27,316 nucleotides of DNA from Prevotella sp. (GCA_020026195.1 JAHHQW010000032.1:1-27316); one strand, 5' to 3'; shown: positions 8,002 through 16,200, counted from the first letter of the stretch. The notes: a model not told the origin generated them from the letters alone. Program-made: numbers and translations.

Positions 8002-8934
8002 TTAATGATTCAGGGTTCCGGCATTGAGAACAGGCTGTGCCGATTCGTCGGCGCAGAGTACTACGAGCAGGTTGCTTACCATTGCAGCCTTCTTGTCTTC
8101 ATCAAGATCTATAATGTGTTCGTCCTTAAGTTTGTCAAGAGCCATGTGTACCATAGACACTGCACCTTCTACAATCTTTCCGCGGGCACTTATGATAGCA
8201 GATGCCTGCTGACGACGTAACATTACTGCTGCAATCTCAGGAGCATAAGCAAGATAGTTGATGCGAGCTTCGAGGACTTCGAGTCCGGCCATCTCAAGAC
8301 GTTCGTTAAGTTTCTGTACTAACTGTTCGTTAATCTCTTCACCACCGGCACGAAGAGTAAGTTCTTCGTCTTCTGTTTCGTTCTCATCGTATGCATACTG
8401 ACCGGCTACCTGACGGAGTGCAGCATCACTCTGAATCTTTACGAAGTTCTGGAATGCTATCATTCGGTTATTTACCTGGTTCATGCTTGTAGAGTTACCT
8501 GCCATTGTCTGTGAGTCGATTTCGAACATTGCTTTGTATGTGTCCTTAAGTCTCCATACGAGTACCATACCGATGAGCACAGGATTACCGATTTTATCGT
8601 TTACCTTGATAGGTTCTACGTCGAGGTTACGTGCACGCAGTGAAACCTTCTTCTTGTCCATAAAAGGATTTACCCAGAAGAAACCTGTATCCTTGAATGT
8701 ACCCTTATAATCACCAAAGAATACCATTACTCGTCCTTCGTTAGGTTCGAGCTGCATATATCCTGCAAGAAGCAGAAACCAAACAAGTACAGCAATGCCA
8801 AGACCAATGTATGCTGTTACAGTTCCGGTTATAGCCATATATACTATGAATGCAGGGATTATAACTAAATGAAATAATAGCATGAGAAATCCATTGATCT
8901 TAATGCCACTGTAATTCTTTTCTTTTGATTCCAT
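8002..8934 (-). CDS. SPFH/Band 7 (stomatin-like) membrane protein
   Basis: A 310-aa protein with two adjacent N-terminal hydrophobic segments (about residues 14-35 and 40-62) followed by an SPFH domain (about 65-260). The domain begins 'MQLEPNEGRVMVFFGDYKGTF' and continues with 'GFFWVNPFMDKKKVSLRARNLDVE' and the helical 'NYLAYAPEIAAVMLRRQQASA'. SPFH proteins form oligomeric scaffolds in membrane microdomains and help control membrane proteases and fluidity. There is no adjacent NfeD gene, which partners many bacterial SPFH proteins; instead it is linked to an RHH-like regulator and a DUF1648 protein. First gene of its operon, with promoter and repeats just upstream. Confidence 0.9.
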   Translation of the reverse strand: MESKEKNYSGIKINGFLMLLFHLVIIPAFIVYMAITGTVTAYIGLGIAVLVWFLLLAGYMQLEPNEGRVMVFFGDYKGTFKDTGFFWVNPFMDKKKVSLRARNLDVEPIKVNDKIGNPVLIGMVLVWRLKDTYKAMFEIDSQTMAGNSTSMNQVNNRMIAFQNFVKIQSDAALRQVAGQYAYDENETEDEELTLRAGGEEINEQLVQKLNERLEMAGLEVLEARINYLAYAPEIAAVMLRRQQASAIISARGKIVEGAVSMVHMALDKLKDEHIIDLDEDKKAAMVSNLLVVLCADESAQPVLNAGTLNH

Positions 8935-8954
8935 AATTTAAAATGTTTTATAAT

Positions 8955-8973
8955 TGATATCATTTTGATATCA
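8955..8973. promoter_or_regulatory. tandem palindromes TGATATCA, putative operator
   Basis: Two copies of the 8-bp perfect palindrome TGATATCA (8955-8962 and 8966-8973) are separated by TTT, giving an 11-bp centre-to-centre spacing, about one helical turn. They directly abut the -7 box (8974-8981) on its downstream side, so they cover the predicted transcription start. Regular arrays of short palindromes are typical sites for ribbon-helix-helix repressors, and such a protein is encoded in this operon. Binding is inferred, not shown. Confidence 0.55.
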
Positions 8974-9005
8974 CAAATGTAATAACAAAATTCTTAATAT
9001 ACAAG
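8974..9005 (-). promoter_or_regulatory. promoter of SPFH operon
   Basis: TACATTTG on the minus strand (8981-8974) is a -7 box match, 39 bases before the SPFH ATG. A weaker -33 candidate, CTTG (9005-9002), lies 20 bases upstream, one base from the TTTG consensus. Confidence 0.5.
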
Positions 9006-9190
9006 TGATTTTGCATAAATCGTACATAAAAAACTTCGATTTATGATTTCTTTCGTTTTGAAAGCCATTACACCTATTTATATATAGAACATTATTACAT
9101 AATTTAACTTTTTGGAATTTAAATGGTATGTTGTATTATGTTTATAGAAAGATATTAGGATTAATTCTCTGTAAACATACGGGGGTACAT
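9006..9190. other. gene-free AT-rich spacer with a 9-bp dyad
   Basis: This is the core of the 334-base gap between the SPFH gene and gap. It is AT-rich with no open frame worth calling. It contains a perfect inverted repeat CATAAATCG (9014-9022) / CGATTTATG (9037-9045) with a 14-base spacer, just upstream of the SPFH promoter, where an activator or a second operator could sit. I see nothing else structured between 9046 and 9190. Confidence 0.5.
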
Positions 9191-9191
9191 A

Positions 9192-9228
9192 TAAAAAAAG
9201 ACCGCTGCCAAACGAATAGCAGCGGTCT
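9192..9228 (-). terminator. terminator of gap
   Basis: A perfect 10-bp GC-rich stem AGACCGCTGC (9199-9208) pairs with 9219-9228. On the minus strand it is followed by a T-run (plus-strand A-run 9193-9199). It lies 40 bases beyond the gap stop codon. Confidence 0.92.
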
Positions 9229-9268
9229 GAAGTAAGTTTTATATAATTTATTAGAATAGTCTTACAAA

Positions 9269-10306
9269 TTATTTAGAACCGTTCTTCTTAGCCATTGTCT
9301 TGATGAGCTCAACTACCTTGTGTGAGTAGCCGATTTCATTATCGTACCAAGAAACAACCTTAACGAACTTGTCTGTCAGGTAAACACCTGCGTCAGCGTC
9401 GAAGATTGATGTACGGGGATCGCCGAGGAAGTCAGAAGAAACAACCTTGTCTTCTGTGTAACCAAGTACGCCCTTGAGTTCGCCTTCAGAAGCAGCCTTC
9501 ATAGCCTTGCAGATATCTTCCTTAGTAGCGCTCTTCTTCAGGTTAACTGTAAGGTCAACTACTGAAACGTCGATTGTCGGAACACGCATAGAGATACCTG
9601 TGAGCTTGCCGTTCAGGTCAGGAATAACCTTACCTACAGCCTTAGCAGCACCTGTAGAAGAAGGAATGATGTTACCACAACCTGCGCGGCCACCTCTCCA
9701 ATCCTTCATTGAAGGACCATCGACTGTGCGCTGTGTAGCTGTAACTGAGTGAATTGTTGTCATCAAACCAGACTCGATACCGAAGTTATCGTTAAGAACC
9801 TTAGCGATAGGAGCGAGACAGTTTGTTGTACAAGATGCGTTAGAAACGATAGTCTGTCCAGCGTATGTATCTGCGTTAACACCGCAAACGAACATAGGAG
9901 CCTGACGGCCATCTTCGCCAACCTTAGAAGGTGCAGACATAACTACGTACTTAGCACCAGCCTGGAGGTGCTTTTCAGCACGGTCCATTGTCAGGTAAAG
10001 ACCTGTTGAATCTACAATGTATTCTGCGCCAATCTCATCCCACTTCAGGTTAGCTGCGTCTTTTTCAGCTGTGATGCGGATGTGATTGCCATTTACGATA
10101 AGTTCATTCTTTTCTGTGTCAGCCTCAACTGTACCCTCGAATTTGCCGTGCATTGTATCATACTTAAGCATGTATGCCATGTAATCTACAGGCAGAAGGT
10201 CGTTAATACCAACAACTACAACATCGTTCTTGTTTCCCTCTTCGAATGTAGAGCGGAATACGAAACGTCCGATACGGCCAAATCCGTTAATACCAATTTT
10301 AATCAT
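9269..10306 (-). CDS. gap: glyceraldehyde-3-phosphate dehydrogenase, type I
   Basis: Glycolytic enzyme that converts glyceraldehyde-3-phosphate, NAD+ and phosphate to 1,3-bisphosphoglycerate. The 345-aa chain has the Rossmann motif 'GINGFGRIGR' (5-14), 'GINDL' with Asp36 favouring NAD over NADP, the catalytic motif SNASCTTN with Cys159, His186, and 'WYDNEIGYS' near the C-terminus. Length is normal. It is a single gene with its own promoter and terminator, and a rather long leader of roughly 130 bases. The regular, biased codon use fits a highly expressed glycolytic gene. Confidence 0.98.
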   Translation of the reverse strand: MIKIGINGFGRIGRFVFRSTFEEGNKNDVVVVGINDLLPVDYMAYMLKYDTMHGKFEGTVEADTEKNELIVNGNHIRITAEKDAANLKWDEIGAEYIVDSTGLYLTMDRAEKHLQAGAKYVVMSAPSKVGEDGRQAPMFVCGVNADTYAGQTIVSNASCTTNCLAPIAKVLNDNFGIESGLMTTIHSVTATQRTVDGPSMKDWRGGRAGCGNIIPSSTGAAKAVGKVIPDLNGKLTGISMRVPTIDVSVVDLTVNLKKSATKEDICKAMKAASEGELKGVLGYTEDKVVSSDFLGDPRTSIFDADAGVYLTDKFVKVVSWYDNEIGYSHKVVELIKTMAKKNGSK

Positions 10307-10388
10307 TTTACTTATTTAGTTAAAGAGTTAAATAATATACCTTATATATTCTCTGCGATTTTACGTAGTTTCCTACACATATACGCAT

Positions 10389-10405
10389 ATGAGAAAGGTT
10401 CTCAT
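10389..10405. repeat. short inverted repeat in gap leader
   Basis: ATGAGAA (10389-10395) and TTCTCAT (10399-10405) form a 7-bp dyad around AGG, within the predicted 5' leader of gap. It could be a small leader hairpin or an operator downstream of the promoter. Support is only the symmetry. Confidence 0.3.
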
Positions 10406-10436
10406 TGTTTATTGTTACTGCTTTCTTTCTTTAAGC

Positions 10437-10467
10437 ATTGCAAAGTTACTATTTTTTTTTATATTTG
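10437..10467 (+). promoter_or_regulatory. promoter of mscL
   Basis: On the plus strand ATTG (10437-10440, one mismatch to TTTG), a 19-base spacer, then TATATTTG (10460-10467). The mscL ATG is 28 bases beyond the -7 box, giving a short leader. It is interleaved with the gap promoter. Confidence 0.65.
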
Positions 10468-10473
10468 CACAAA
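10441..10473 (-). promoter_or_regulatory. promoter of gap
   Basis: On the minus strand -33 TTTG (10473-10470), a 21-base spacer, then TAACTTTG (10448-10441): a full match to the Bacteroidetes consensus. The start codon is about 135 bases downstream, giving a long leader. It overlaps the divergent mscL promoter. Confidence 0.75.
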
Positions 10474-10495
10474 TAATTGAATAAAATACGTGTAT

Positions 10496-10987
10496 ATGAA
10501 TAAATTGATTAGAGAATTTAAGGAATTTGCCGTTAAAGGTAACGCGATAGATATGGCTGTCGGTGTTATTGTCGGTGCTGCTTTTGGTAAGATTATAACT
10601 TCTATAGTTAATGATATTATCATGCCTCCGATAGGCTGGCTTGTTGGTGGTATGAATTTCAGCGACTTGAAGATACAGCTTCCTGCTGGTGATGCGCTTG
10701 GAAATAAAGTAGATGCTGCAACCATAAACTATGGTAATTTCGTGCAGACTTTATTGGATTTCCTCATTGTGTCGTTCTGCGTGTTCATGTTAGTGAAACT
10801 TATTAACAAACTGAAACGTAAAATCACTGAGGTAAAAGAGAAAGAAGCTGCCGATGCTAAGGCGAAGGAAGTGGCAGATGCTAAGGCTGAGGCTGCAAAA
10901 CCAGCTCCAAAACCAGAACCTACTAACGAGGAAAAACTTTTAATAGAAATACGTGATCTTTTAAAAGCTAATGCTGAAAAGAAATAA
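10496..10987 (+). CDS. mscL: large-conductance mechanosensitive channel
   Basis: A 163-aa homopentameric inner-membrane channel that opens under high membrane tension to release solutes during osmotic downshock. The N-terminal amphipathic helix 'KLIREFKEFAVKGNAIDMAVGVIVGAAFGKI' leads into TM1, whose 'VGVIVGAAFGKI' lines the gate. TM2 is around 'FLIVSFCVFMLVKLINKL', and a charged, Ala/Lys-rich cytoplasmic helix ends the protein. The linker ('KAKEVADAKAEAAKPAPKPEP') is longer and more repetitive than in E. coli MscL (136 aa). I start at the ATG at 10496, the position matching other MscL proteins; a GTG two codons earlier is possible. Confidence 0.96.
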   Translation: MNKLIREFKEFAVKGNAIDMAVGVIVGAAFGKIITSIVNDIIMPPIGWLVGGMNFSDLKIQLPAGDALGNKVDAATINYGNFVQTLLDFLIVSFCVFMLVKLINKLKRKITEVKEKEAADAKAKEVADAKAEAAKPAPKPEPTNEEKLLIEIRDLLKANAEKK

Positions 10988-10996
10988 TATTAAAAC

Positions 10997-11034
10997 AATA
11001 AAAGATTGAGACCTTCTGGTTTCAATCTTTTATT
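10997..11034. terminator. bidirectional terminator, mscL / ileS operon
   Basis: A 17-bp stem with one G-T wobble (10997-11013 with 11018-11034) closes on the tetraloop TTCT, with A- and T-rich outer arms on both sides. It lies just after mscL on the plus strand. On the minus strand its distal arm contains the stop codon and last codons of the small gene at 11022-11186. Confidence 0.9.
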
Positions 11035-11186
11035 ATAAGTTCTTCCTGCCATTCCGTAAATGGAAGTTCTTCGACGAGAGGATACATATCTGTTACCTTC
11101 CCGTCTGTAAACTCCACGACATAGTTGTGATATTCTTTTTCACCGCGTATCACGGTAGATGCGGCTATTCTTCGTTTAGAATGCAT
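11022..11186 (-). CDS. 54-aa small conserved-looking protein
   Basis: An ATG-to-TGA frame of 54 residues beginning 'MHSKRRIAASTVIRGEK' and containing 'YVVEFTDGKVTDMYPLVEEL' and 'FTEWQEELI'. Its start overlaps the end of the DUF4296 lipoprotein gene by 11 bases, which suggests translational coupling. It ends inside the operon terminator. The beta-strand-like pattern and the 'YPLVEELPFTEW' ending resemble small unnamed Bacteroides proteins I recall at comparable places, but I cannot name a function. No signal peptide, membrane segment or cysteines. Confidence rests on position and a protein-like composition. Confidence 0.65.
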   Translation of the reverse strand: MHSKRRIAASTVIRGEKEYHNYVVEFTDGKVTDMYPLVEELPFTEWQEELIIKD

Positions 11187-12042
11187 TTGTTTTTATTGAG
11201 TCTTTATTGCTTCTTATCGTGTTGATGTCAATGCCTTGAATATTTTTTATGGTGTCGCTTTCAGATACCTTTTTATGGAATCGTATGAGACGGATGTTGT
11301 TAAGCACCATAAGCTTCAATGTTGTCAGCGATGCATCAAGTTTCTTTGTGTGATAGAAGAATCCTCTTATCTCTTTAATTTTACGACCTTCGAGTTCTGG
11401 AATGTTTATAGTATAGTTCATTGTCGATGAGATGTGCGTCTTGCGTTCTACAACACTGTCATTGTCATATTTAACGGCAAGCATAGCAGTACCGCCACGT
11501 GAACCGTCCTGATAGATGAACTTATTGTCGAAGTCGAGCATTAGTCGGTCGCCTTCCTTATAAGTCGTATCAGCCTTGATGTAGAAATCCAGTCGGTTAT
11601 ACGGTGCAAACTGCGACATCACGACAGTACTTCTTTCGTTCCAGATGTTTGTTGTATCGCCCATTGCATTTACACTTCCAAACTTTTCCAGGTCGGATGC
11701 AGCGGCACCCATTGCGACGGCATCGTTACCCAGACGCTCAATAACATCTTCATAGATATCATACAGGTATTTGGCATGTCCCATATAGTAAACCATTGAA
11801 GAATCATATTCAGCCTCCGTAACCCCATGTTTCTTCAGAATCTCGTTCTTATATACATATAAGTCACATTTCTTCTTTTCATACGGAGTAGCATTACCAG
11901 CGATTACACCCTGTGCAAGACAGTAATCGTAGATAATGTCCTCCATGTCAGATGGAGAAATGTATTTTGAAGGTACGCTTGGTTTGCATCCTGCTATTAA
12001 AATAGCAATAGCAAAAGCAGATAATAAAATACGGATCTTCAT
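11176..12042 (-). CDS. DUF4296 lipoprotein
   Basis: A 288-aa lipoprotein: signal sequence 'MKIRILLSAFAIAILIAGC' with lipobox LIAGC and lipidated Cys19, then a DUF4296 domain ('SPSDMEDIIYDYCLAQGVIAG...YEKKKCDLYVYKNEILKKHGVTEAEYDSSMVYYMGH', about 30-110). The remaining ~170 residues look beta-rich ('RLDFYIKADTTYKEGDRLMLDFDNKF'). The function of the family is unknown. Its ATG overlaps the lspA stop by one base (TAATG), so it is coupled to the gene for the peptidase that would process it. It is probably anchored in the periplasm-facing inner membrane or in the outer membrane. Confidence 0.88.
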   Translation of the reverse strand: MKIRILLSAFAIAILIAGCKPSVPSKYISPSDMEDIIYDYCLAQGVIAGNATPYEKKKCDLYVYKNEILKKHGVTEAEYDSSMVYYMGHAKYLYDIYEDVIERLGNDAVAMGAAASDLEKFGSVNAMGDTTNIWNERSTVVMSQFAPYNRLDFYIKADTTYKEGDRLMLDFDNKFIYQDGSRGGTAMLAVKYDNDSVVERKTHISSTMNYTINIPELEGRKIKEIRGFFYHTKKLDASLTTLKLMVLNNIRLIRFHKKVSESDTIKNIQGIDINTIRSNKDSIKTNAF

Positions 12043-12695
12043 TATTTAGTTACCTCCTTTTCCGGTTCTTTCTTTTCTTCAGTGCTCCAGAACATATCTT
12101 TCCTGAAGAAAAGTATCAGAAGCACCATACCTACAGAAATGCAGGCATCGGCAAAGTTGAATATTGCACTGAAGAACGTGTAATCCTTTCCTCCTATGAA
12201 CGGCATCCATTCAGGCCATTGCAGAGAAAATATAGGGAAATAGAACATATCCACTACACGTCCGTTGAGGAATGTTTCATAACCTTCGCCGAATGGTACG
12301 AACTGAGCTACGTCATATAAAGTAGATTTTGAAAAGATAAGTCCGTAGAACATACTGTCGAATATATTGCCTGCTGCACCTGCTAACACAAGTGTAAGAC
12401 ATACGAGATATGACGTACGTCCGTTCCTTTTCAGAACCATTCTCATATAATATATAAGAAATCCTACTGCAATGATGCGTAAAAGAGTGAGGATTGTCTT
12501 CGGAATGAATGTCATGCCGTAAGCCATTCCGTTATTTTCAATGAAACTTATGTAAAACCAGTCAGTAATCCTAATACTTTCGTGCAGGTTCATTCCTGTC
12601 TTTACTTCTAACTTAATTATCTGGTCGATTACAAGCAACAGTATTGCAAGCAGTGAGAACCAGGCCCAACGGGGTATGAAATTAAACTTTTTCAT
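12042..12695 (-). CDS. lspA: lipoprotein signal peptidase II
   Basis: Inner-membrane aspartyl protease that removes signal peptides from diacylglyceryl-modified prolipoproteins. The 217-aa chain has four membrane helices, the conserved 'ENNGMAYG' (53-60), and the catalytic aspartates Asp113 (GNIFDS) and Asp183 (FNFADA). It is longer than E. coli LspA (164 aa), with an extra loop of about 30-40 residues between the two aspartates ('VDMFYFPIFSLQWPEWMPF'), as seen in Bacteroidetes. It ends in a charged tail. It follows the DksA-like gene after a 93-base gap containing a strong hairpin, and overlaps the lipoprotein gene. Confidence 0.95.
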   Translation of the reverse strand: MKKFNFIPRWAWFSLLAILLLVIDQIIKLEVKTGMNLHESIRITDWFYISFIENNGMAYGMTFIPKTILTLLRIIAVGFLIYYMRMVLKRNGRTSYLVCLTLVLAGAAGNIFDSMFYGLIFSKSTLYDVAQFVPFGEGYETFLNGRVVDMFYFPIFSLQWPEWMPFIGGKDYTFFSAIFNFADACISVGMVLLILFFRKDMFWSTEEKKEPEKEVTK

Positions 12696-12729
12696 TGAAA
12701 ATGCTTATAAAGATTGTTATAAATAGAAA

Positions 12730-12759
12730 TTCTCTCCTCCGCATGTACGGAGGAGAGAA
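12730..12759 (-). terminator. hairpin between dksA-like gene and lspA
   Basis: A perfect 12-bp stem TTCTCTCCTCCG (12730-12741) pairs with 12748-12759 around CATGTA. On the minus strand it is followed by an interrupted T-rich stretch (TTTCTATTT). It may be a partial terminator, attenuator or RNA-processing site that lowers lspA expression relative to ileS and dksA. A second, smaller dyad GATCTG/CAGATC (12765-12770, 12783-12788) lies just before it. Confidence 0.6.
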
Positions 12760-12788
12760 ATGCCGATCTGTTGTCAGATGAGCAGATC

Positions 12789-13172
12789 TTATTTCTTATT
12801 TCGTCCTTCTTTTGAAGCGACGCTAAGTGTTGCGTGCGGAACAAGGCGCAGGCGTTCTTTTGGTATAAGTTCGCCTGTAATACGGTCTATTCCGTAAGTC
12901 TTGTTTGCGATACGACCTAAAGCAGCCTCAAGACCGCTGATGAATTTAGACTGGCGTCCCATCAACTGTACTAATTCCTCACGGCTCTGTGATATACTGC
13001 CGTCCTCGAGAGCTTTGTATGTAGGTGACGTATCAGAAACATCGTTCCCGTCTGCGTACATCATGGTGCGCTGCATTTTCTCAAATTCACTGCGCGCCAC
13101 TTGTAACTTTTCTGTTATGATGGCCTTGAATTCTTCAAGTTCTTCATCATTGTAATGTGTCTTTTCTGCCAT
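12789..13172 (-). CDS. DksA/TraR-family protein lacking zinc-finger cysteines
   Basis: A 127-aa protein of the DksA/TraR family. It has a long N-terminal coiled-coil region ('NDEELEEFKAIITEKLQVARSEFEKMQRTMM', 'SREELVQLMGRQSKFISGLEAALGRI') and a C-terminal globular part ('NKTYGIDRITGELIPKERLRLVPHATLSVASKEG'). In DksA the C-terminal part holds a C4 zinc finger; here there are no cysteines in the whole protein, and Asp occupies the usual first Cys position (YGID). The acidic coiled-coil tip expected to enter the RNA polymerase secondary channel would be the 'DGNDVSDTSP' turn. It is probably a transcription factor acting on RNA polymerase. It lies 28 bases after ileS, an order common in Bacteroidetes. 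Confidence 0.88.
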   Translation of the reverse strand: MAEKTHYNDEELEEFKAIITEKLQVARSEFEKMQRTMMYADGNDVSDTSPTYKALEDGSISQSREELVQLMGRQSKFISGLEAALGRIANKTYGIDRITGELIPKERLRLVPHATLSVASKEGRNKK

Positions 13173-13200
13173 AGTTATGGTATTTGATTAGTTGAAATTA

Positions 13201-16200
13201 TTATATGTTGGATTTCTCCAGCTTAATGTTAAGACTGAAGTCATCGAACTCTACTTTTATACCGTCGTTTTCTTCAAGTGCAAGAGAGTCGGCGAGAACC
13301 TGAGTCATAATGTATTCACCAAAACCTTCTACGGCATTTCTTGCCTGGTCGTTAGGTGTTATTGTTACATTAATTCTGTCAGTAATCTCGAATCCGTTTT
13401 CCTTACGCAGTTTCTGAATACGGTTGATGAGCTCACGAGCCATACCTTCGCGTACAAGTTCGTCGGTGAGTTCTACTTCGAGGGCAACTGTAAGATTACC
13501 TTCGTTTGCAACGAGCCATCCCGGAATATCTTCACTGATGATTTCAACATCAGCAACATCTATTGTAAGGTTCTCACCATTTACGTCAAGTGCAAGTGTT
13601 CCGTTCTTTTCAAGTTCAGCAATCTGCTCCTGTGAACATTCTGCGAGCTGAGCTGCAACGGACTTCATAAGTTTGCCGAACTTCTTACCCATCTTACGGA
13701 AGTCGGGCTTAACCTTCTTTACAAGAACGTTAGAAGATTCAACGAACTTAAGTTCCTTAACGTTTACTTCACCGAGGATAAGATCTTCAACAGCCTCGAT
13801 GTGCTTGCGCTGTGTCTCATCGATTGCAGGAATCATGATGCACTGCAGCGGCTGGCGAACCTTGATGTTAACCTTACGGCGAAGAGCCAGAATCATAGAT
13901 GTTACCTTCTGTGCCATTTCCATACGTGCCTCAAGGTCCTTGTCGATAACCTTCTCGTCAGCAACAGGGAATTTAGAAAGGTGTACGGAGCATACATTGT
14001 CACGCTTTGTCACCTTAATTAAATCCATGTACAGACGGTCAGCGTAGAACGGAGAGAACGGAGCTAACAGTTTAGCTACAGTCTCAAGACAGATATAGAG
14101 AGTCTGGTAAGCAGAAAGCTTATCCTTGCTCATTTCCTTACCCCAGAAACGTTTTCTGTTAAGACGAACATACCAGTTGCTGAGGTCGTCGCTTACGAAA
14201 GTATCGATCATACGTCCAGCCTTTGTAGGTTCGAAGTCAGCGAGTGCTGCATCTACATTCTTAACAAGAGTGTTAAGAGTAGAGAGTATCCATCTGTCAA
14301 TTTCAGGACGTTCAGCTACGGGAACTTCTTCCTGAGAGTAGTCGAATCCGTCTACGTTTGCATATAGACTGAAGAAAGAGTATGTATTATATAATGTACC
14401 GAAGAATTTCTTGCATACATCTTCAACACCCTTACCGTCATACTTCAGGTTATCCCATGGAGATGAATTGGTAATCATGTAGAAGCGTACCGCATCGGTA
14501 CCATATTGTTCAAGAGCTTCGAAAGGATTAACAACGTTACCCTTACGCTTACTCATCTTTTCACCGGTAGCATCGAGAACAAGACCTGTAGATATAACGT
14601 TCTTGTAAGCTACGTTGTCGAAAATCATTGTAGCGATTGCGTGCAGAGTAAAGAACCATCCTCTTGTCTGGTCAACACCTTCGTTGATGAAGTCAGCAGG
14701 GAAAGCCTTGTTGCTGTCAACCATTTCTTTATTCTCGAACGGATAGTGAATCTGTGCATAAGGCATAGAACCAGAATCGAACCAAACGTCGATAAGGTCA
14801 GTTTCACGCTTCATCGGTTTGCCGCTGTCACTTACGAGGATGATGTTATCAACATAAGGACGGTGCATATCTATCTTCTCGTAGTTCTCCTGAGAGTAGT
14901 CGCCGGGAACGAAACCCTTATCCTTCATAGGATTAGATTTCATTACGCCTGCTGCAACAGCCTTCTCAATCTCGTTGTAAAGTTCTTCAAGACTTCCTAT
15001 GCACTTTGTGTTACCGTCTTCATCGGTCCACACAGGAAGCGGAGTACCCCAGAAACGACTGCGGCTTAAGTTCCAGTCATTAAGATTTTCAAGCCAGTTG
15101 CCGAAACGACCAGTACCTGTGCTTTCTGGCTTCCAGTTGATAGTCTTGTTAAGTTCCACCATACGGTCTCTGCCAGCAGTAGAACGGATGAACCAGCTGT
15201 CAAGCGGGTAGTAGAGTACCGGTTTGTCGGTACGCCAGCAGTGAGGATAGTTATGAGTATGTTTCTCTATCTTGAATGCCTGGTTGTTGCCTTTGAGGAA
15301 CATGCAGAGTGAAACGTCGAGAGTTTCATCCTTGTCTGTCAGGGTGTCGTCGTATGCGTTTTTAACGTAACGGCCAGCAAACTGACCCCATCCCTCTTTA
15401 TTGATATATTTGTTCACGAAATCTTCGTCGAGGCTGTCAATGGTATAATATTTACCCTGAAGGTCAACGATAGGTCGTGTTTCACCTTTCTTATTAATAA
15501 GTACGATGGCAGGAACACCGGCCTTCTTTGCAACGTTAGCATCGTCAGCACCGAAGTTAGGTGCGATATGTACGATACCGGTACCATCTTCAGTAGTAAC
15601 GTAGTCACCAAGAATAACCTTGAAAGCACCTTCGCTCATTGGTTTGATCCACGGCATGAGCTGCTCATAATGCATGTTCTCGAGGTCAGTACCTTTATAA
15701 TGTGCTATAACCTTATAAGGAATAATCTTGTCGCCCTTCTTATAAGAATCGAAATCTGCATTCTCGCCCTTCTTGTCAAAATAAGCAGAAACTCTGGGCT
15801 CTGCCATTATCACTGTAATAGGTTCGCCAGTGTATGCATTGAATGTCTGTATTGCTACATAGTCAATCTTCGGACCAACACAGAGAGCTGCGTTAGCTGC
15901 AAGAGTCCATGGAGTTGTTGTCCATGCAATGAAATACGGCTTGCCCCATCCTGTCATTTCAGGTTTCGGGTCAGTGATTTCAAACTGAGCTGTAATTGTT
16001 GTATCCTTAACGTCGCGGTAGCATCCCGGCTGATTAAGTTCGTGACTTGAAAGACCAGTACCTGCGGCAGGAGAGTACGGCTGGATGGTGTAACCCTTGT
16101 ACAGAAGACCCTTGTTATAGAACTGCTTGAGCAGCCACCACAGAGTTTCCATGTATTTGTTCTCGTATGTAACATACGGATGGTCAAGGTCTACCCAGTA

